This document shows, in pieces, positions 24,641 to 33,715 of a stretch of DNA of 64,000 nt. The stretch's first letter is position 1. Each line of letters begins with the position of its first letter. Below the pieces are notes generated by a model. The model did not search any database. It had not been told where the DNA came from and saw only the letters and a list, made by a program, of their open reading frames with translations. The DNA comes from Olsenella profusa DSM 13989 (lineage in GTDB: Bacteria; Actinomycetota; Coriobacteriia; Coriobacteriales; Atopobiaceae), in NCBI RefSeq assembly GCF_030811115.1, contig NZ_JAUSQK010000001.1:1240001-1304000 (forward strand). Reading direction: 5' to 3'. A program made the translations under genes and the position numbers.

Positions 24641-24751
24641 AGTGACAGTAGAGAGCGAGACGTCAGCCTCCCCAAGATGTAAACTTAGACTAACCATAAG
24701 AAACGGATGGGCGTGGGTGGTACTCCCTGCACCACCCGGAAGGGGCGCGAC

Positions 24752-25462
24752 GTGTTTCAGGATGCCTTTCTCCACATAGACGACCTCAGCAAGGGCTACG
24801 GGACGGGCGATGCGCGCGTGACGGTGCTCACGGACGTCTCCACGCAGCTTGACAGGGGAGAGATCTGCGTGCTCTTTGGCCCCTCCGGCTCGGGAAAGTC
24901 CACGTTCCTCAACCTCGTGGGTGGCCTGGAGCCAGCGGATGGCGGCTCCATTCGCGTGGGGGACACCACCATCACCGACCTCAGGGATCGGGAGCTCGTG
25001 GAGTACCGCCGTCGCGAGCTGGGCTTCATCTTCCAGTTCTACAACCTGGTGCCCGACCTCACGGTGCGCGAGAACATCGAGGTGGCAGGCCATCTCTCCA
25101 AGCGTCCGCTCCCGGTGGACGACCTTCTTAACTCGCTGGGACTGTGGGATCACCGCAAGAAGTTCCCCAACCAGATCTCGGGAGGCCAGCAGCAGCGCTG
25201 CGCCATCGGACGCGCCCTGGCCAAGAACCCGTCGCTGCTGCTGTGCGACGAGCCTACGGGCGCCCTGGACTACAGGACGTCCAAGGAGATCCTCGAGCTG
25301 CTCGAGAGCGTCAACAGGACCTATGGCTCCACGATGGTCATCGTCACGCACAACGATGCCATCCGCCACATGTCTCACCACATCCTGCGTCTCCGCGATG
25401 GCGCCCTCGTGGAGGACAGGATGAACGAGCGGCTCCTGCCTGCCTCGGCGCTCGAGTGGTAG
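24752..25462 (+). CDS. ABC transporter ATPase, MacB/LolD type
   Basis: 236-residue ATPase that pairs with an FtsX-type permease. Walker A is GPSGSGKST, the Q-loop [13 protein letters not shown] is typical of the MacB/LolD branch, the signature is ISGGQQQR and Walker B is LLLCDEP. GTG 24752 is chosen because GGAAGGGG lies ahead of it; an upstream start would add an unconserved tail. It is followed after 10 bases by its permease gene. Such pairs move peptides, lipids or antibiotics or act mechanically. Cargo unknown. Confidence 0.9.
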   Translation: MFQDAFLHIDDLSKGYGTGDARVTVLTDVSTQLDRGEICVLFGPSGSGKSTFLNLVGGLEPADGGSIRVGDTTITDLRDRELVEYRRRELGFIFQFYNLVPDLTVRENIEVAGHLSKRPLPVDDLLNSLGLWDHRKKFPNQISGGQQQRCAIGRALAKNPSLLLCDEPTGALDYRTSKEILELLESVNRTYGSTMVIVTHNDAIRHMSHHILRLRDGALVEDRMNERLLPASALEW

Positions 25463-25472
25463 GGGGGTCGCC

Positions 25473-27932
25473 ATGTCTCCCCTCACCAAGCGCCTTCCTC
25501 GCGAGCTTGCCCACAACCTCAGCAAGTACCTGGGCATCTTCTTTCTCATTGGCTTTACGATAGCCATGATCTCGGGCTACCTTGCGGCGGCCCGCTCCAT
25601 CCAGCGCATCGTCGCCGATGCGCGCGCCGCATCCAACCCGCAGGACTTCTCGTTTACGACGCAGTTCAGGGCATCGGACGAGGCGCTGCGTGACGTGCGC
25701 GACTCCCAGGAAGGCACCGAGGTCGCCGAGGACTTCTACGCGGATGTGCCCCTCACGTTTGCGGGCAAGGCCGATGGCACGAACGTGACCGTGCGCCTCT
25801 ACAAGAACCGCACGGACATCGACACGGCCTCCTACGTTGCCGGACGTGCGCCCGACACTGACGACGAGATAGCCCTCGACCGCATCTTCATGACGAACAA
25901 CGGTCTCTCGCTGGGGGACACGGTCACCGTAAGCGGCCATGACCTCACGATTGTGGGGCAGTGCGTGCTGCCGGACTATGAGGCACTCGTCCGCAAGAAC
26001 TCCGACCTGATGTTTGACGTGCTCGACTTCTCGGTGGCACAGGTGACACCAGGCGGCTATGACCTGCTTGCCGGAGACGCCACCACCTATCACTACAGCG
26101 CGCGCTTCGCCGACCGTACCCTTGGTCTTGCGAGCCGCACGACGCGCGAGGAGGACGTCTCAAGGCTCCTGACGGATGACGGGCAGATCGTCACGGAACT
26201 GCTGGATCGCGAGTCCACCAGCTCCATCACGTTTGCCGACGAGGACCTCGCACACGACCAAGTGGGCTATCAGGTCATGCTCTTCCTGCTCATCATGATC
26301 TCCGGCTTCATCTTCGTGGTGCTCACCGATGCCACGATCGAGCAGGAGTCGGCTATCATCGGGACGCTCCTCGCCACGGGCTATCGCACGCGCGAGCTCG
26401 TGCGACACTACCTCATCCTGCCTACGGTCATTGGCGTGCTCGCCGCCATCGTGGGCAACGCCGTCGGCTATGGCGTGTGCGTCAGCTACATGGCGGGTCT
26501 CTATTATCGCAGCTACAGCTTCCCGACGTTCCACGCCTACTTTGACGTGCCCACCTTCGTCGAGACCACGGTCGTCCCCGTCGCGCTCCTCATCCTCGTC
26601 ACCTGGCTGGGCATCAGGCGCAAGTTGGGTGCCACGCCCCTCGCGTTCCTGCGTCACGAGGTGAGCCACACGTCGCGCCGCTCGAACGCTGTCCTGCCGG
26701 ATCGCTGGCCCTTCGTGCGCCGGTTCAGGTGTCGCGTGTTCCTGCGCAACGCCTCGCACTTTGCCGTCCTGTTCCTGGGCATCATGCTCTCGTCCGTGCT
26801 GTTGCTCATGGGGCTCTGCATGCTGCCCATCGTGCGCAATGCCGCCAGCCAGATGGCCCAGACGGTCCGTGCCAATCACATCTACTTCCTCAAGGCACCG
26901 CTTGAGATCGACGAGACGGCCGAGCAGCGCGACGGGGCTGCCGCGCTCAAGGAGCTGTCGTCCGTGGAGGACCCGCAGGCGTCGTTCTCGCAGGAGCGCC
27001 TCATGGACCTGCTCGCGCGTGCCTCCACCGTGCAGGATGCGGCGCACCCCTACAACGACCAGGAGAACGACGAGGGTGCCCTAGGTGGCGCCGAGAAGTT
27101 CGAGACCACGACCCTCGAGGTCAGGCGTCGCTACAGCGACGAGATGGAGTCGGTCACGATCTATGGCATAGATGTGGGCAGCCGCCACTGGGATGACGTG
27201 GACGTCTCTGGCGGAAAGATCGTGGTGGGCCGGGGGCTTGCGGACAAGTGCGACCTGGCCATCGGGCGCCAGGCCACGTTCCGCGACAAGTACACCGACA
27301 CCACCTACACGCTTGCCCCCAGCGTCATTGCGGGCAATGCGACCGACACCAACGTCTACATGAGCCGTACGACCTTCAACGAGCTCTTTGGCAGCGTCAC
27401 GGGGGGTGATCCCGACTACTTCAACGGCTATGCGTCGGATGCGGCGCTCAACCTGGATGGTCGCTACGTGGCCAGTGAGATCACCCCCCACGACATGGAG
27501 GTCGTGGGGGATCAGATGGACTCCTCGATGGGCCAGATCATGGGCATGATGCTCTGGATTGCCATCCCCATCTCGATCGTGCTCATCTACCTGCTCACCA
27601 AGACGGTCATCGACCGTTCGGCGTGCTACATCTCCTACATGAAGGTGTTTGGCTATCGCAACGGGGAGATTCAGCATCTGTACCTGCGGTCGGTCACCTG
27701 GACGGTCATTGGGTCGTACGTGATCTCGCTGCCGCTCGTCATATGGATGGTCAACGGCCTGGTTGCCTACATGATGGCAGGCTACTCGGGCAACATCGAG
27801 ATCGTCTATCCGCCCGCCACACTGATGGGGGTGCTGGCCATTGGCATTGCCACCTACCTGGTGGTCGCCCTCATCCACATGGTGCGCATCAGGCACGTCC
27901 CGCTTGCGGAGGCCCTCAAGGTGCAGGAGTAG
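25473..27932 (+). CDS. FtsX-family ABC permease
   Basis: 819 residues with an N-terminal helix (residues 18-40), a large extracellular domain, three helices from about 265 to 385, a second helix and extracellular domain from about 425 to 680, and three closing helices. This is the duplicated FtsX arrangement typical of Gram-positive MacB-like exporters. The ATG follows AGGGGGGTCG. It forms an operon with the preceding ATPase. No regulator or peptide gene adjoins, so the substrate is not inferable. Confidence 0.88.
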   Translation: MSPLTKRLPRELAHNLSKYLGIFFLIGFTIAMISGYLAAARSIQRIVADARAASNPQDFSFTTQFRASDEALRDVRDSQEGTEVAEDFYADVPLTFAGKADGTNVTVRLYKNRTDIDTASYVAGRAPDTDDEIALDRIFMTNNGLSLGDTVTVSGHDLTIVGQCVLPDYEALVRKNSDLMFDVLDFSVAQVTPGGYDLLAGDATTYHYSARFADRTLGLASRTTREEDVSRLLTDDGQIVTELLDRESTSSITFADEDLAHDQVGYQVMLFLLIMISGFIFVVLTDATIEQESAIIGTLLATGYRTRELVRHYLILPTVIGVLAAIVGNAVGYGVCVSYMAGLYYRSYSFPTFHAYFDVPTFVETTVVPVALLILVTWLGIRRKLGATPLAFLRHEVSHTSRRSNAVLPDRWPFVRRFRCRVFLRNASHFAVLFLGIMLSSVLLLMGLCMLPIVRNAASQMAQTVRANHIYFLKAPLEIDETAEQRDGAAALKELSSVEDPQASFSQERLMDLLARASTVQDAAHPYNDQENDEGALGGAEKFETTTLEVRRRYSDEMESVTIYGIDVGSRHWDDVDVSGGKIVVGRGLADKCDLAIGRQATFRDKYTDTTYTLAPSVIAGNATDTNVYMSRTTFNELFGSVTGGDPDYFNGYASDAALNLDGRYVASEITPHDMEVVGDQMDSSMGQIMGMMLWIAIPISIVLIYLLTKTVIDRSACYISYMKVFGYRNGEIQHLYLRSVTWTVIGSYVISLPLVIWMVNGLVAYMMAGYSGNIEIVYPPATLMGVLAIGIATYLVVALIHMVRIRHVPLAEALKVQE

Positions 27933-27978
27933 CTGTGCGACCGGGCTGTCTGGCGGACTGTTGGCTGCCGCCTGCCAC

Positions 27979-28136
27979 GTGTGGGTACGCTTCATGTGGG
28001 TGCTTTTCTCCATCCCTGCGGGTGCCAATCGATTCATGTGGGTGCCTTTCTCCCGGATGCGGCTGACAAAACACCAGGTCAGCGGAAGCTGCGGGATGCG
28101 AAAAGCACCCACATGCAGCAAAGACACCCACACGGA
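27979..28136. repeat. Family 1 palindromic repeat, copy E
   Basis: Left units at 27979 onward are GTGGGTACG, GTGGGTGCTTTT, GCGGGTGCCAATCG and GTGGGTGCC. Right units are AGCACCCACATG and ACACCCACACGG. The core stem is GCTGAC-N10-GTCAGC, where copy H has GCGACC-N12-GGTCGC, so the stem sequence changes while pairing is kept. It lies between convergent genes. Confidence 0.75.
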
Positions 28137-28208
28137 AGTGGATGGACCTCGCACTGGGTGACGAGTGTTCGTGTGGCGGTGGAGCATCATATGGAAGGAG
28201 GGACGGAG

Positions 28209-29612
28209 CTAGTCTCCGGCCGACCCCGCGGAAAGCTCATGGCCATGCAGCACCTCGATGACGCAGGCATGCTCGGACACGCGTCTGAGGATGTCGGCAT
28301 GCTTGCGCTGGAGGGTCGTGTCGAGGTTCGCGTTCCATTCGTCGAGCAGCAGCAGCCTGACCTTTCCCGCTGCGACCTCGCGCTCGGCCGCCTGGAGCGA
28401 AGCGTCCTTCGCCTGCCCGGTCGAGGACTCCCGCCCGTCCAGCCCCCCGATGTCAAGGACACTGTCTGCCGGAAGCAGGAACGCCTCGTCTCCCCGTTCC
28501 CGCTTGAGCAGGGCGAGCAGGCTGCTCTTGCCTGCGCCATTTGGCCCCCGCACGGTCCAGCGTCCGCTTCCAAGGCCGTGCGTGATTTCCATCACGTCCT
28601 CGAGCGAGCGGAGCGCATGGGCGTCGGTGGGATCCCCGGCCGGTGAGAGGCTGATGAGATTCCACCGTATGGTTCCCCGCGAACGAAGCTCGCGAGGTGT
28701 CAGCAGGAGTCTCTCGGCCACGAGCCTGGTGCGCGAGCGCTTCTCTTGGAACTGGATGATGTAGGCCACGAGCACGCTCACGTCCTGGAGGATGTTGACC
28801 TGCCGCGAGAGCGTCGCCACCAGCGTCGCCAGCATCGCTGCGTTCGTCAGGTTGTCCCTGACGAACCAGACGAGCGCCACCCCAAAGGGAAGGCAGTACA
28901 GCACGATCGTGAGGGAGGTCAGCAGGTCCCGGAACAGCACCAGGTGCACCTGGCTCGAGCGCGAACCCGACAGCGCCGCCTCGAAGTGCCCGCGCCAGGT
29001 GTCGAACGCCAGGCGATTCCCCAGCCAGATGTTTGGCACAGCGGTGCGAACCCGCTGGAAGAGGGCGGCTTGCCGCTCCTGGGAGGAGACTGTGCACGCG
29101 GCGACGGTTGGCCTCGAGAGGAGCATGACCACCAGCGCGATGAGGAAGCCCAGGCCATATGCCGCGGCGAACCGCGCATCGAGTGCCTGGGCGATGACGG
29201 TGCCGTTGAAGAGGACGCCGAGCAGCAGCTCGAGGGCATCGACGCCATAGCCAAGGTCATCCTGGATGGTGGACCACAGCTCATTGACGAGGTAGGGTTC
29301 CCTCTTGTCGCGGACGGCACGGCTGAAGTAGGCTCCCGGTGCATTGTAGTTTGCGATGCCGACATGATGGAGTGCGGCATCATAGAGGTCATAGGTGGCC
29401 TGCTCGAGCTGGACATGAATTCCCACGCTGGGAAAATAGGCACCGGCGAGCAGCACGACGAAGAGCAGGACGCCTCCCACGATGTCGTGCCCCTCCATGA
29501 GCGCCTCGCTGATGAGCGTCACCTGCCATGTGGAGAGGGCGACCATGAGCTGCTCGAGCACGATGAAGAGGAGGCAGAACCACAGGTGCTTGTTCGGTGT
29601 GATTATGTGCAT
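28209..29612 (-). CDS. ABC exporter-like protein with degenerate ATPase domain
   Basis: 467 residues: about six membrane helices in the first 280, then a nucleotide-binding domain. Walker A is GPNGAGKSS and Walker B VRLLLLDEW, but no LSGGQ signature is visible and the domain is short. It therefore resembles the reduced exporters found beside peptide-maturase genes. It starts ten bases inside the end of the preceding SPASM-type ORF and has no ribosome site of its own, so it would rely on translational coupling. Since that upstream gene is broken, the exporter may be a relic. Substrate unknown; a small peptide is the best guess. Confidence 0.7.
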   Translation of the reverse strand: MHIITPNKHLWFCLLFIVLEQLMVALSTWQVTLISEALMEGHDIVGGVLLFVVLLAGAYFPSVGIHVQLEQATYDLYDAALHHVGIANYNAPGAYFSRAVRDKREPYLVNELWSTIQDDLGYGVDALELLLGVLFNGTVIAQALDARFAAAYGLGFLIALVVMLLSRPTVAACTVSSQERQAALFQRVRTAVPNIWLGNRLAFDTWRGHFEAALSGSRSSQVHLVLFRDLLTSLTIVLYCLPFGVALVWFVRDNLTNAAMLATLVATLSRQVNILQDVSVLVAYIIQFQEKRSRTRLVAERLLLTPRELRSRGTIRWNLISLSPAGDPTDAHALRSLEDVMEITHGLGSGRWTVRGPNGAGKSSLLALLKRERGDEAFLLPADSVLDIGGLDGRESSTGQAKDASLQAAEREVAAGKVRLLLLDEWNANLDTTLQRKHADILRRVSEHACVIEVLHGHELSAGSAGD

Positions 29613-29950
29613 GGCGAATGATGCTCTGATAGCAGCTGACGTACCCGAGGCACGAGTATCCTGTCCACAAAGAGACGAAAATTTTCCTTCTCATACTTGC
29701 ATATAGCTGGAATACCTTTGGTCGACCGTTCAATGACGCATCCCCCACCACAGTAACCTTCAATCTCACAGTGCATGCATGCTGGGGACAATCGTTCTTT
29801 CTTTACCCAATCGGGGATGTAGCCGAAGAAGTCAGTCTTTTCTTTGAGACTTCCGAAGGAGTATGCCTTGTTGCCTACCCCGTCTCGGTAGCTCTCGTAG
29901 ACCGCGAGCCGCACGTGGCCGTTCTTCTGGGGTATCTGCTTGAGGTACAT
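29603..29950 (-). pseudogene. Chimeric ORF: transposase N-terminus joined to SPASM C-terminus
   Basis: A 115-codon ORF in two unrelated parts. The first 25-30 residues, beginning MYLKQIPQKNGHVRL and YRDG, look like the N-terminus of an IS1634/IS4-type transposase, complete with its GGAAGGGCGGG ribosome site. From about residue 35 on, it reads as the end of a radical SAM peptide maturase: CMHCEIEGYCGGGC gives the SPASM cluster spacing C-x2-C-x5-C-x3-C, followed by AICKYEKENFRLF. The radical SAM core is gone. Most likely an insertion and deletion fused the IS start to the 3' end of the maturase gene. The ORF is still open and could be expressed. Confidence 0.6.
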
Positions 29951-29980
29951 GTGGTGCCCGCCCTTCCTCGAACTACCCCA

Positions 29981-29992
29981 TGTTGTACAACA
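29981..29992. promoter_or_regulatory. Perfect palindrome before the chimeric ORF
   Basis: TGTTGTACAACA is a perfect 12-bp palindrome 31 bases upstream of the ORF start, followed by the related ACTGTACAAATAC. It may be a transposase operator or part of the IS end. Confidence 0.35.
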
Positions 29993-30110
29993 TACCACGC
30001 ACTATCACACTGTACAAATACGTGAAATTTGACAAGAAGATAGCCCTCAGAGGGCTGGTCGTTGAGGGAGTCTGCTCGAGAAGTCAAGTCATGCTACTGC
30101 GGAAGAGTGG

Positions 30111-30234
30111 TGTGGGTGCCAATCGCCATGGGGCTGTCTACAAATGCGCAGGTCAGCGGAAGCGGTGGGATGCGAAAAACACCCACACGACAGCGAATCG
30201 CACCCACACGGATCGTGTCATACCCGTGTGGGAC
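30111..30234. repeat. Family 1 palindromic repeat, copy F (short)
   Basis: One left unit, GTGTGGGTGCCAATCGCC, the core GGGCTGTCTACAAATGCGCAGG shared with copy D apart from one base, and two right units, ACACCCACACG and GCACCCACACGG. A further ACCCGTGTGGG follows. It occupies most of the 363-base gap before the helicase gene. Confidence 0.7.
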
Positions 30235-30266
30235 ATCTGATGCTCCCTAGAGGGCATCGTCGTCGC

Positions 30267-30289
30267 TATACTAGGAACAGGTGTTCCTA
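30267..30289 (+). promoter_or_regulatory. sngC-like promoter with LexA/SOS-type box
   Basis: TATACT (30267-30272) runs into TAGGAACA-GG-TGTTCCTA (30272-30289), an 18-bp dyad whose core GAAC-AGGT-GTTC is an exact Gram-positive LexA box. The sngA-like gene has the same -10 and a near-identical box at 10059. Confidence 0.7.
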
Positions 30290-30313
30290 TCGTGGACGTG
30301 ACAGGGGGCGAGC

Positions 30314-32710
30314 ATGGCAGACACGGGCGTGTTCGATCGGCTGGCGCCCTTCGTGCAGGACTTCATCTATGAGCACGACTGGGAGTCCCTGCGGGCCATC
30401 CAGGTTGCCGCCGCAGACGCCATCCTCACCACCGAGGACAACGTGCTGCTCACCTCGTTCACGGCCTCGGGCAAGACGGAGGCGGCCTTCTTTCCCATCC
30501 TCACGCAGCTGTGGGAGGATCCGCCCGCAACGGTGGGCTGCATCTACGTGGGCCCGCTCAAGGCCCTCATCAACGACCAGTTCTATCGCCTCACGGACCT
30601 CTGCGAGGAGGGCGACATCCCCGTATGGCACTGGCATGGGGACGTCTCGGCCTCGCACAAGGCGCGCCTCATGAAGCACCCCTCGGGCATCCTGCAGATC
30701 ACGCCCGAGTCGCTTGAAGCCATGCTGCTGCACCGCCATGCCGCCATCCCCAAGCTGTTCGGGGACCTCCGCTTCGTGGTCATAGACGAGGTCCACTCGC
30801 TCCTGCGGGGCGATCGCGGCGCGCAGACGCTCTGCCTCATCGAGCGGCTCTCGCGCCTGGCGCAGGTGCGCCCGCGGCGCATCGGCCTCTCGGCCACCAT
30901 CGGGGACCCCGAGGCGACGGCACGCATCCTGGGTGCCGGTTCCGGGCGCGACACCGTCATCCCACGCGTGCGGGAGAAGGGCCAGACCTGGCGCATCTCC
31001 ATGGAGCACTTCTATGGCCATGGCCCCCAGTCTGCCGAGCGGGCCACAGGCGGGGAGCTTGCGCGTGCGGGTGGCACCACGGGGGGCTCGCTGCCTGTGG
31101 ATGCCATGGTCGAACGGGTGGACGAGGGCCCAGCGCGGCTGTCGGAGCGTGCAGGGGAGGGCCGGACGCCACTCGCCACCGCCACGCCGGACGTCGCCGC
31201 CCTCGAGGCGGACGTCTCGGACACGGCGCCCAAGGAGGCCGACCCTGGTCTGGCCTACGTGTTCGAATACACCCGCGGCCGCACGTGCCTGGTGTTCTCC
31301 AACTCGCGCGAGGAGTGCGAGGAGGTCACGTCCACGCTGCGCACGTACTGCGAGAGGAGGGGCGAGCCCAACCGCTTCCTCATCCATCACGGCAACCTCT
31401 CCTCCAGCTTCCGCGAGTCGGCGGAGGAGCTCATGCGCGACCCCGAGAGCACCCTCACCACGTGCACCACGGCAACGCTCGAGCTGGGCATAGACATCGG
31501 TCGGCTCGAGCGCGCCTTCCAGATGGACGCCCCCTTCACGGTCTCGGCGTTCCTGCAGCGCATGGGCCGCACGGGCAGGCGCGGCCAGCCGCCCGAGATG
31601 TGGTTCGTCATGCGCGAGGACCCGCCCGAGCCCCGTGCGCTCCTGCCCGAGACCATCCCCTGGAAGCTCCTGCAGGGCATCGCGCTGGTCCAGCTCTACC
31701 TCGAGGAACGCTGGGTGGAACCGCCGCGCGAAGGCAGAAGGCACTACAGTCTGCTCTACCACCAGACCATGGCCACCCTCGCCTCGTCGGGGGAGCTCAC
31801 GCCGGCCGCCCTGGCGGCGCGCGTGCTCTCGCTCTCGCCGTTCGCGAACGTCTCGCAGGACGACTACCGCACGCTCCTGCGCCACCTCATCGATACCGAG
31901 CAGATCGAGCGGACGGAGACGGGTGGACTCATCGTGGGGCTGGCCGGGGAGCGTGTGACCAACGACTTCCGCTTCTACGGCGTGTTCGTGGAGAGCGAGG
32001 AGTACACCGTGCGGGCGGACAGTCAGGAGCTGGGCACCGTGGTGCAGCCGCCTCCACCGGGGGAGAAGCTCGCCATCGCGGGGAGCGTGTGGATCGTGGA
32101 GGAGGTGGACCACCGCAAGCGCCTCGTCTACGTGACGGAGGTCAAGGGGAGGGTGCCCGCCTACTTTGGCGAGTGCCCCGGCGACATCAACACGCGCATC
32201 CTGGAGCGCATGCGTCAGGTGCTGGCCGAGCAGCGAGACTATCCCTACCTGCGTGACAACGCACGGGCACGACTGGCCGCCGCGCGCCACGAGGCGGCTG
32301 CTGCGGGCATCACCGAGGGGGCCAGGAGGTCCGGCGGCGGGCAGTCGCAGATGTCCCTGGTCAACCTGGGAGGGGACACCTGGGCGCTCTTCCCCTGGCT
32401 GGGCACGTACGCCTTCCTGGCGCTCGAGCGCGTCATCAAGCTGCGCATGCCGACGAGCCTGGGCATCAAGGGCGTGGACGTGAGCCGACCCTACTACATC
32501 CAGTTCCGCATGGCCGTCTCGGCTGAGGAGTTCCTGGATGCCCTGAGCGAGGCCCTTGCCGCAGAGATTGACCCCCTGAGCCTGCTCTATCCCAAGGAGC
32601 TGCCCATCTTTGACAAGTACGACGAGTTCCTGCCCCCCGAGCTGGTGCGCAAGGGCTTTGCCGAGGGCGTGCTGGACGTCGCGGGCGCCCGTGCCCGCGT
32701 GCTCGGGTGA
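30314..32710 (+). CDS. sngC: Lhr-like DEAD/DEAH helicase, SngC-like
   Basis: Superfamily 2 helicase of 798 residues. Motif I is SFTASGKTEA near residue 50, motif Ia YVGPLKALINDQF, motif II DEVH near 157-160, motif III LSATIG, motif V TTATLELGIDIG and motif VI QRMGRTGRRGQ. A long C-terminal half with winged-helix and WH-adjacent segments follows, as in Lhr/BrxHI proteins. AGGGGGCGAGC precedes ATG 30314. Shango systems and BREX type 2 pair such a helicase with a BrxD-like ATPase. Here the nearest such ATPase and a TerB protein are at 10101-13234, and the matching SOS-type boxes tie them together (inference). A standalone repair helicase is the alternative. Confidence 0.8.
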   Translation: MADTGVFDRLAPFVQDFIYEHDWESLRAIQVAAADAILTTEDNVLLTSFTASGKTEAAFFPILTQLWEDPPATVGCIYVGPLKALINDQFYRLTDLCEEGDIPVWHWHGDVSASHKARLMKHPSGILQITPESLEAMLLHRHAAIPKLFGDLRFVVIDEVHSLLRGDRGAQTLCLIERLSRLAQVRPRRIGLSATIGDPEATARILGAGSGRDTVIPRVREKGQTWRISMEHFYGHGPQSAERATGGELARAGGTTGGSLPVDAMVERVDEGPARLSERAGEGRTPLATATPDVAALEADVSDTAPKEADPGLAYVFEYTRGRTCLVFSNSREECEEVTSTLRTYCERRGEPNRFLIHHGNLSSSFRESAEELMRDPESTLTTCTTATLELGIDIGRLERAFQMDAPFTVSAFLQRMGRTGRRGQPPEMWFVMREDPPEPRALLPETIPWKLLQGIALVQLYLEERWVEPPREGRRHYSLLYHQTMATLASSGELTPAALAARVLSLSPFANVSQDDYRTLLRHLIDTEQIERTETGGLIVGLAGERVTNDFRFYGVFVESEEYTVRADSQELGTVVQPPPPGEKLAIAGSVWIVEEVDHRKRLVYVTEVKGRVPAYFGECPGDINTRILERMRQVLAEQRDYPYLRDNARARLAAARHEAAAAGITEGARRSGGGQSQMSLVNLGGDTWALFPWLGTYAFLALERVIKLRMPTSLGIKGVDVSRPYYIQFRMAVSAEEFLDALSEALAAEIDPLSLLYPKELPIFDKYDEFLPPELVRKGFAEGVLDVAGARARVLG

Positions 32711-32794
32711 CGGCGCGTTCACAGGATACACACAAATCGGGCCTCTCGGCCCAAGGGGCTTGCAAAAAGTAAGGCATAGGTTATTATAGGCTCT

Positions 32795-32930
32795 GCAAGT
32801 AAGACAAGGGTTACTTACTTGTGTGCGTGTTTTACCCTACCTGATGCAGGCGAACCCTCTCCTCGCACTGCAGACAGGTCCCAGGCGCCACCGGCATTCC
32901 CCCTTTCCTGTGCCGGTGGCGCGTATTGTG
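32795..32930 (+). ncRNA. Candidate structured small RNA
   Basis: TTGCAA (32760-32765) and TATTAT (32782-32787) make a plausible promoter with no gene behind it. The predicted transcript has the dyad CAAGTAAG/CTTACTTG, then ACCTG..GCAG pairing with CTGC..CAGGT, and ends in a perfect 12-bp hairpin, GCGCCACCGGCA (32885-32896) with TGCCGGTGGCGC (32911-32922), followed by GTATTGTG. The T-run is weak. No known RNA family was recognised, and a lost gene's leader is possible. Confidence 0.3.
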
Positions 32931-32953
32931 TGGAATGCTGCTCTCATGTGTCC

Positions 32954-33113
32954 CGTGGGTGCCAATCGATTCATGTGGGTGCCATTCTCACGAACGCGGG
33001 CCACAAAGCAGCAGGTCGCCAAAGACGCATCCGGGAGAAAAGCACCCACACGCAGCATATGGCACCCATAGAGGTGGGAAAGGACACCCACACGCAGCGG
33101 AAGGCGCCCACAC
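32954..33113. repeat. Family 1 palindromic repeat, copy G
   Basis: Left units GTGGGTGCCAATCGATTC and GTGGGTGCC; core CCACAAAGCAGCAGGTCGCC with closing ATCCGGGAGAAAAG; right units AGCACCCACACG, GGCACCCATAG, ACACCCACACG and GCGCCCACAC at about 20-bp steps. Confidence 0.75.
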
Positions 33114-33146
33114 AACCGCGTGGCTTGCGCGGACGGCACGTGCCGA

Positions 33147-33462
33147 TCAGCGCCTGAGCGCCCGCGGCGCCCTGCGCGCCCGCCTCCCGCCGCGGACCTC
33201 GTAGGCAGGGGTGCGATGCCTTTCGAGCGGGCAGCGGAGATGCTCCCTGTCCCTTTCGCCAAGCCTGGGGAGCGCTATGGGCACCGCGGGGGTGATGCGG
33301 GCCCGCGGGGTGCGTAGGCGCACGCTTGTCGTCGTATCGAACAGCCTCGGCCGCCCGCCCAGGAGCAAGGGGGCGTGCCCCCGCCCCAGACGGCTCCCGT
33401 CACGTCGCCCAGCTCGTGGCGGCCGTCGATTCGTGTGAACTCCCGATACGAGTCAAGAGCTC
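33147..33462 (-). pseudogene. Truncated remnant of the membrane paralogue family at 41427-43706
   Basis: The reverse strand reads LLLGGRPRLF, ARITPAVPIALPRL and RRARRAPRALRR, matching the C-terminal third of the three tandem genes at 41.4-43.7 kb (LLLGGRSRLF, RARVIPAVPIGLAQ, RRALRALK). DNA identity is obvious over about 300 bases, including GGGCACCGCGGGGGTGATGC. The N-terminal two thirds, with the membrane helices, are lost and the sequence abuts an IS21 fragment at 33462. Confidence 0.7.
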
Positions 33463-33715
33463 ACTGCATGCCCGATTGCCAAGGCCTTTTCCCTGCTCTT
33501 CCATCGGCCAGTGGCTCGTATCCCACCCTGCAGGCCTGCTTGGCGATGCGGCAGGCAAGGTAGCTCTTGCCCGTGCTGGCGCAGCCCCCGATCACGACGT
33601 TGGCGGCCCCGTCCATGAGCTGGCGGGCCATCGTCTCGCGGGTCAGCACGCCGTCGATGCCGCGGCCGTCGTAGATCATCTCGCCGGGCTCGGCGTCGCG
33701 GAGGCGGATCGGGGT
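33461..33715 (-). pseudogene. IS21 helper ATPase (IstB) fragment
   Basis: Reads GRGIDGVLTRETMARQLMDG, then NVVIGGCASTGKSYLACRIA, which is the IstB Walker A region, then KQACRVGYEPL, and stops at the junction with the paralogue remnant. Only the region around the P-loop survives of a protein normally near 250 residues. Confidence 0.6.

Noticed and set aside
30287-32731. 814-codon reverse ORF opposite the helicase
   Set aside because: Antisense shadow; the helicase motifs are complete on the plus strand.
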